This document shows, in pieces, positions 61,202-64,000 of a DNA stretch of 64,000 bases; the first letter of the stretch is position 1; each line of letters opens with the position of its first letter. The stretch spans positions 62,001-126,000 of the forward strand of contig NZ_FOXQ01000011.1 in the NCBI RefSeq assembly GCF_900115755.1, given 5' to 3'. The notes under the pieces are model-generated. The model made no database searches and was not told where the DNA came from. It saw only the letters and a program-made list of their open reading frames with translations. A program made the position numbers and the translations under genes. The stretch is from Parafilimonas terrae (lineage in GTDB: Bacteria; Bacteroidota; Bacteroidia; Chitinophagales; Chitinophagaceae).

Positions 61202-61390
61202 TTGTTTCTAAAAATCAGTGTTGAGCTATTCAACCGTAAAAGAAAACCGGCGCACTTAATGGCAATTGAAAGAAAAATGTTGAAGTTATCTTATATCCTC
61301 TTCAAAAACAAAACAGAATACAACCCTCATTATGAAAAAGAAAAGAGAGCGGTTTTAGAAAACATGCTCTCTTCAGAAACTGGCTTTTAA
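61202..61390 (+). pseudogene. IS110/IS116-type transposase C-terminal remnant
   Basis: A 62-codon frame with no ATG start codes for FNRKRKPAHLMAIERKMLKL and YILFKNKTEYNPHYEKEKR. This resembles the very C-terminus of IS110/IS116/IS902 transposases, where a basic Lys-Lys-x-x-x-x-x-x-Ala-x-x-Arg-Lys-Leu helix precedes a Tyr-Asn-Pro-x-Tyr word. The catalytic DEDD and serine regions are absent. It lies directly beside the DUF5005 remnant, so an insertion probably truncated that gene and was later eroded. Confidence 0.55.
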
Positions 61391-61395
61391 CCGTT

Positions 61396-61686
61396 TTGTT
61401 TCATAAACCCGATGAATGGGACAGATTATTTAACGTTGATTTCTTTATTCAGGTAAAAGACAAATACATTGGACTTCAAATAAAACCCATTAATACAGGA
61501 ATTCAACTGCCTGAAATTTTCAAAGAATACGCATTACAAGAAAAGACACATCAAAAATTCACAGAAGTTTTTGGTGGCAAAGTATTCTATTTGTTTTCGG
61601 CAAAAGTTGGTGACAAGAAAGAAATCCAAAACAAAGAAGTAATTGACGAGATAATTGCGGAAATTAAACAGCTTGAACAATTGTAA
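61396..61686 (+). pseudogene. restriction-endonuclease-like C-terminal fragment (MjaI family?)
   Basis: A 96-codon frame beginning at a TTG right after the transposase remnant. DFFIQVKDKYIGLQIKP, then EKTHQKFTEVFGGKVFYLFS and NKEVIDEIIAEIKQLEQ have the Asp...Gln-x-Lys layout of a PD-(D/E)XK-type nuclease core, and the wording resembles MjaI-family type II restriction enzymes. Only the last third of such an enzyme (normally about 200-300 residues) is present and no methyltransferase gene is near. It is most likely a leftover of a lost restriction-modification gene. The family assignment is tentative. Confidence 0.45.
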
Positions 61687-61825
61687 CGAAAGCCACATAC
61701 TGCCAATAACTAAGCTCCCGTTGCGTCCGCAGGACGAACAATGAAAGCGCTGTTGAACGGAATCCGCCACGGCGGACAAGCTCTGCGGTTGCCAGTGTTG
61801 CACTGTAGAAGATTTTAGAACACGC
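61687..61825. other. GC-richer gene-free stretch with two hairpins
   Basis: This is visibly richer in GC than its surroundings. CGTCC-GCA-GGACG (about 61727-61739) and TCCGCC-AC-GGCGGA (about 61765-61778) are perfect short hairpins. There is no frame of note. It may be the foreign end of the element that brought the transposase and nuclease fragments. Confidence 0.4.
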
Positions 61826-61834
61826 AGGGCTGGT

Positions 61835-64000
61835 TCATTCAATGCCCAGTTCATTCAATGAAACATATATTGCCTGCGGGCGGTAATATTCCGGGTTAAA
61901 CCTGTTATCAATGCAGTTTTTAATACAAGGTTCATAACCATTAATGGAATAATGAATAAGCAATTCATTTTGATCGTTAATACAATCAGGATGCGCAATT
62001 GGTAAATAGAAAAAAGGATAATGGCCCTGCAATGTATCGCTGATGGTATAAATGATTTTAGGTTTTGAAAATGGCCCCTGGGGATGATCGCCAACAGCCG
62101 CATAAATATTTTTACCGCCATCGCAGCTTACACTGAATTCTGCTGTAAGTAAAAGGTATTTATCCTTCACTTTTGATACGGTGGTACTGTTGGATAAAGC
62201 TTCTGTAACAGATTTTGCATCCTTAATATCACTGTTCCATGATGAGCCGTTCCAATACATCCATTTCGCAGCAGGGTTATTGAACGGAAACCGGGCCGCA
62301 TATACATCCGCTGATATAAATTTTGCTTTTGCGCCATAGATATAAACAAACCCATTTTCTTTATCTTCAATTAAACCGTTGCCAAACTGTATGCTGTCGT
62401 TATCAGCCAATTCCTGTATAGCAATTGTTTTTAAAGAAGGATAGGAAAGCTTTATCCAAACATCGTTGCCGGCCTTGGCAAAACCCAAACCGCCCTTTGC
62501 ATTTTTCATGTTCATGCCATACACAAAAATGGTATCATTCAACTGATAACCGCAACCCGGCCAGAAGAAATGATTAGGATTATTTTTATCTGTTAAAAAT
62601 GTTTTGTCATTGCTTTTACTTCCGGTTAAAGGAATTGTATTAGCCTTTTTCCAATCATTTGCAGAAGGCTGTAATAAAGCACTGTTCCTTGCCTGGAATA
62701 AGCACGGAACTGTTTTAGTTATACTATCATATTCATCAATATAACTGTCGCCAAACAGCCATAATTTTTTGCCATCATTCAAGCTGATTGTATAACCGCC
62801 ATCCATAGCCACAACGCCTTTTGTTCTTTTAAAAAAACCGGTAATAACAGAATCCTTATAGGCAGTTTGCTGTGGTGCTATACCCCAATTTTTATTAGGC
62901 TTTTCGCCCATGGTTAATTCAAGTGTACCACCCTTCATTATATCATAATAATCAATATAACATTTGTTATACGGCCTCCCGTTCAGTAAAGCGCTTTGTA
63001 TATAAATATTGGATGAAGTATTATTATGTGCGATGATGGTAAACGTTTTATCATCTTTTAAATGAATTGCAGTTTCACCAAACAAAGGGCTTGTAATTTC
63101 CATTCTTGTTGATCCGGGGCAAACCGGGTGAATACCAGCAGACGCCAATACATACCAGGCGCTCATCTGGCCAACATCTTCATTCCCCACCAGGCCTTCA
63201 ACAGAATTGTGATAAGCACTGTCGCAAATAATCCTTGTCCAGTATTGCGTAAGCCACGGAGCGCCGAGACGGTTAAATAAGAATGGCACATGGTGCACCG
63301 GTTCGTTCGCATGATTATAATAACTATTCCATGAAAAAGTTTTTGGCGTTTTATTAAAAAAGTTTTCAAGATCGGCAATCACTTTTTCTTTGCCGCCCAT
63401 TAATGCAGTCATGCCATCCACATCATGCGGAACAAACCATCCCTGCTGGTAAGGATTGGTTTCAAACGTACCATACCAATCTGTTAAACGCCCTTCTTTT
63501 GGCCATGGCTCCCATGTGCCGTCTGCATTGCGTGGCCGGAACCAGTTATGTGCGGTATCCCAAATATTTTTATAATTCATTGAACGCAATGCATACTTTT
63601 TTGCATCAGTTGTTTTATGCAGGCTATCTGCAAGCTGCGATAAGCACCAGTCGTCAAAAGCATATTCCAGCGTTTTGGCTATGCTGCCTGCATCATAACC
63701 TATATTACCGTTTCCAAATTTTTCATTGGTATTTACGGCATACTGATATGCTTTTTGAACATCATAATTGCGAATGCCTTTTACGTATGCATCGGCCAGC
63801 ACCACAACAGCAGGATTGCCCAGCATGCAGCCACTGTATGCATTCAGCAATTCCCATCTTTCAAGATAATTGCTATCGCTTTCATCGGCCAATGTTACCA
63901 GCGAATTAATCATATCATTCACCAGCGTTGGGTTGATAATAGTTTGTAAAGGAAACTGGCTTCTGAAAACATCCCACCCGCTAAAAACAGTGCGCTTTTT
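61835..64000 (-). CDS. GH92 alpha-mannosidase fused to DUF5005, N-terminus beyond window
   Basis: At least 721 residues; the frame is open to the window end. The first visible part is the GH92 (alpha/alpha)6 domain: FSGWDVFRSQFPL right at the edge (about codons 6-18), then the NEPVHHVPFLFN and GNEDVGQMSAWYV motifs holding the catalytic residues. From about codon 395 a second domain follows: VVAMDGGYTISLNDGKKLWLFGDSYI opens a DUF5005 domain, a five-bladed-propeller-like fold also seen near GH43/GH-like enzymes, ending with FNPEYYRPQAIYVSLNELGI. So one polypeptide carries a mannosidase and a propeller. A remnant of a second DUF5005 end lies downstream at 61111-61200. Confidence 0.88.
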   Translation of the reverse strand, partial: KKRTVFSGWDVFRSQFPLQTIINPTLVNDMINSLVTLADESDSNYLERWELLNAYSGCMLGNPAVVVLADAYVKGIRNYDVQKAYQYAVNTNEKFGNGNIGYDAGSIAKTLEYAFDDWCLSQLADSLHKTTDAKKYALRSMNYKNIWDTAHNWFRPRNADGTWEPWPKEGRLTDWYGTFETNPYQQGWFVPHDVDGMTALMGGKEKVIADLENFFNKTPKTFSWNSYYNHANEPVHHVPFLFNRLGAPWLTQYWTRIICDSAYHNSVEGLVGNEDVGQMSAWYVLASAGIHPVCPGSTRMEITSPLFGETAIHLKDDKTFTIIAHNNTSSNIYIQSALLNGRPYNKCYIDYYDIMKGGTLELTMGEKPNKNWGIAPQQTAYKDSVITGFFKRTKGVVAMDGGYTISLNDGKKLWLFGDSYIDEYDSITKTVPCLFQARNSALLQPSANDWKKANTIPLTGSKSNDKTFLTDKNNPNHFFWPGCGYQLNDTIFVYGMNMKNAKGGLGFAKAGNDVWIKLSYPSLKTIAIQELADNDSIQFGNGLIEDKENGFVYIYGAKAKFISADVYAARFPFNNPAAKWMYWNGSSWNSDIKDAKSVTEALSNSTTVSKVKDKYLLLTAEFSVSCDGGKNIYAAVGDHPQGPFSKPKIIYTISDTLQGHYPFFYLPIAHPDCINDQNELLIHYSINGYEPCIKNCIDNRFNPEYYRPQAIYVSLNELGIE

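Noticed and set aside
61396-61686. A complete restriction-modification system
   Set aside because: Only a C-terminal fragment exists and no methyltransferase or specificity gene is present in the window.

Overview
The window is a piece of a Bacteroidota chromosome, most likely a member of the Chitinophagaceae or a close relative. The lineage call is an inference from several family signatures: SusC/SusD pairs, a Reg_prop sensor kinase with an AraC-type regulator, a CHU_C (type IX secretion) sorting domain, a four-helix-bundle (S23-like) gene, GLPGLI-like and DUF4105 proteins, and the Bacteroidota promoter word TAnnTTTG. I see no rRNA, tRNA, CRISPR array or intact prophage.

Region 1 (1-7 kb) holds housekeeping genes: the start of thiL (cut by the window edge), a four-helix-bundle gene, an inositol-monophosphatase-like gene, a GH3-type adenylating enzyme and a YitT-family membrane protein. 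Region 2 (4.9-14.9 kb, minus strand) is a cell-envelope phospho-signalling cluster. It contains a Ser/Thr kinase, an FHA protein, a 1379-residue protein joining a SEDS (FtsW/RodA-type) glycan polymerase to a penicillin-binding transpeptidase, a PP2C phosphatase with a transmembrane anchor, a possible 33-residue membrane peptide overlapping the phosphatase start, a degenerate-FHA protein and a lipoprotein. The parts list matches the actinobacterial pstP-rodA-pbpA-pkn-fha cluster, but with polymerase and transpeptidase fused.

Region 3 (15-31 kb) is mixed: a secreted CHU_C protein, an alpha/beta hydrolase, DUF4105, a CDF metal transporter, an LptF/G permease, a START-like protein, aroE next to a phosphosulfolactate-synthase-like gene and a TPR gene, and several small secreted proteins. 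Region 4 (31.5-37.2 kb) has an apparent operon for a sugar acid or related hydroxy acid (exported enolase-superfamily dehydratase, BASS-type symporter, exported RraA-like protein), then pdeM and glyA.

Region 5 (37.3-64 kb) looks like a polysaccharide utilisation locus for alpha-mannose-containing glycans. It has two SusC and two SusD genes in an unusual order, DUF4961 and DUF5004 partners, a GH92, an ECF sigma factor, a sensor kinase and an adjacent response regulator that together equal a split hybrid two-component system, a DUF4139 protein carrying a plug-like insert, a GH38-like enzyme and a GH92-DUF5005 fusion cut by the window end. Between the last two lies a 0.7 kb scar with remnants of a DUF5005 gene, an IS110-type transposase and a restriction-endonuclease-like gene.

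The most unexpected non-coding signal is a family of 28-bp arrays, each about four 7-bp units, lying between genes and mostly in facing inverted pairs (near 810-1350, 6537-6604, 13138-13321, 23559-23631, 40463-40687; a single array at 52174-52201). Several gene starts were moved from the longest frame because the extra codons begin at a TTG/GTG inside promoter DNA or overlap the previous gene.
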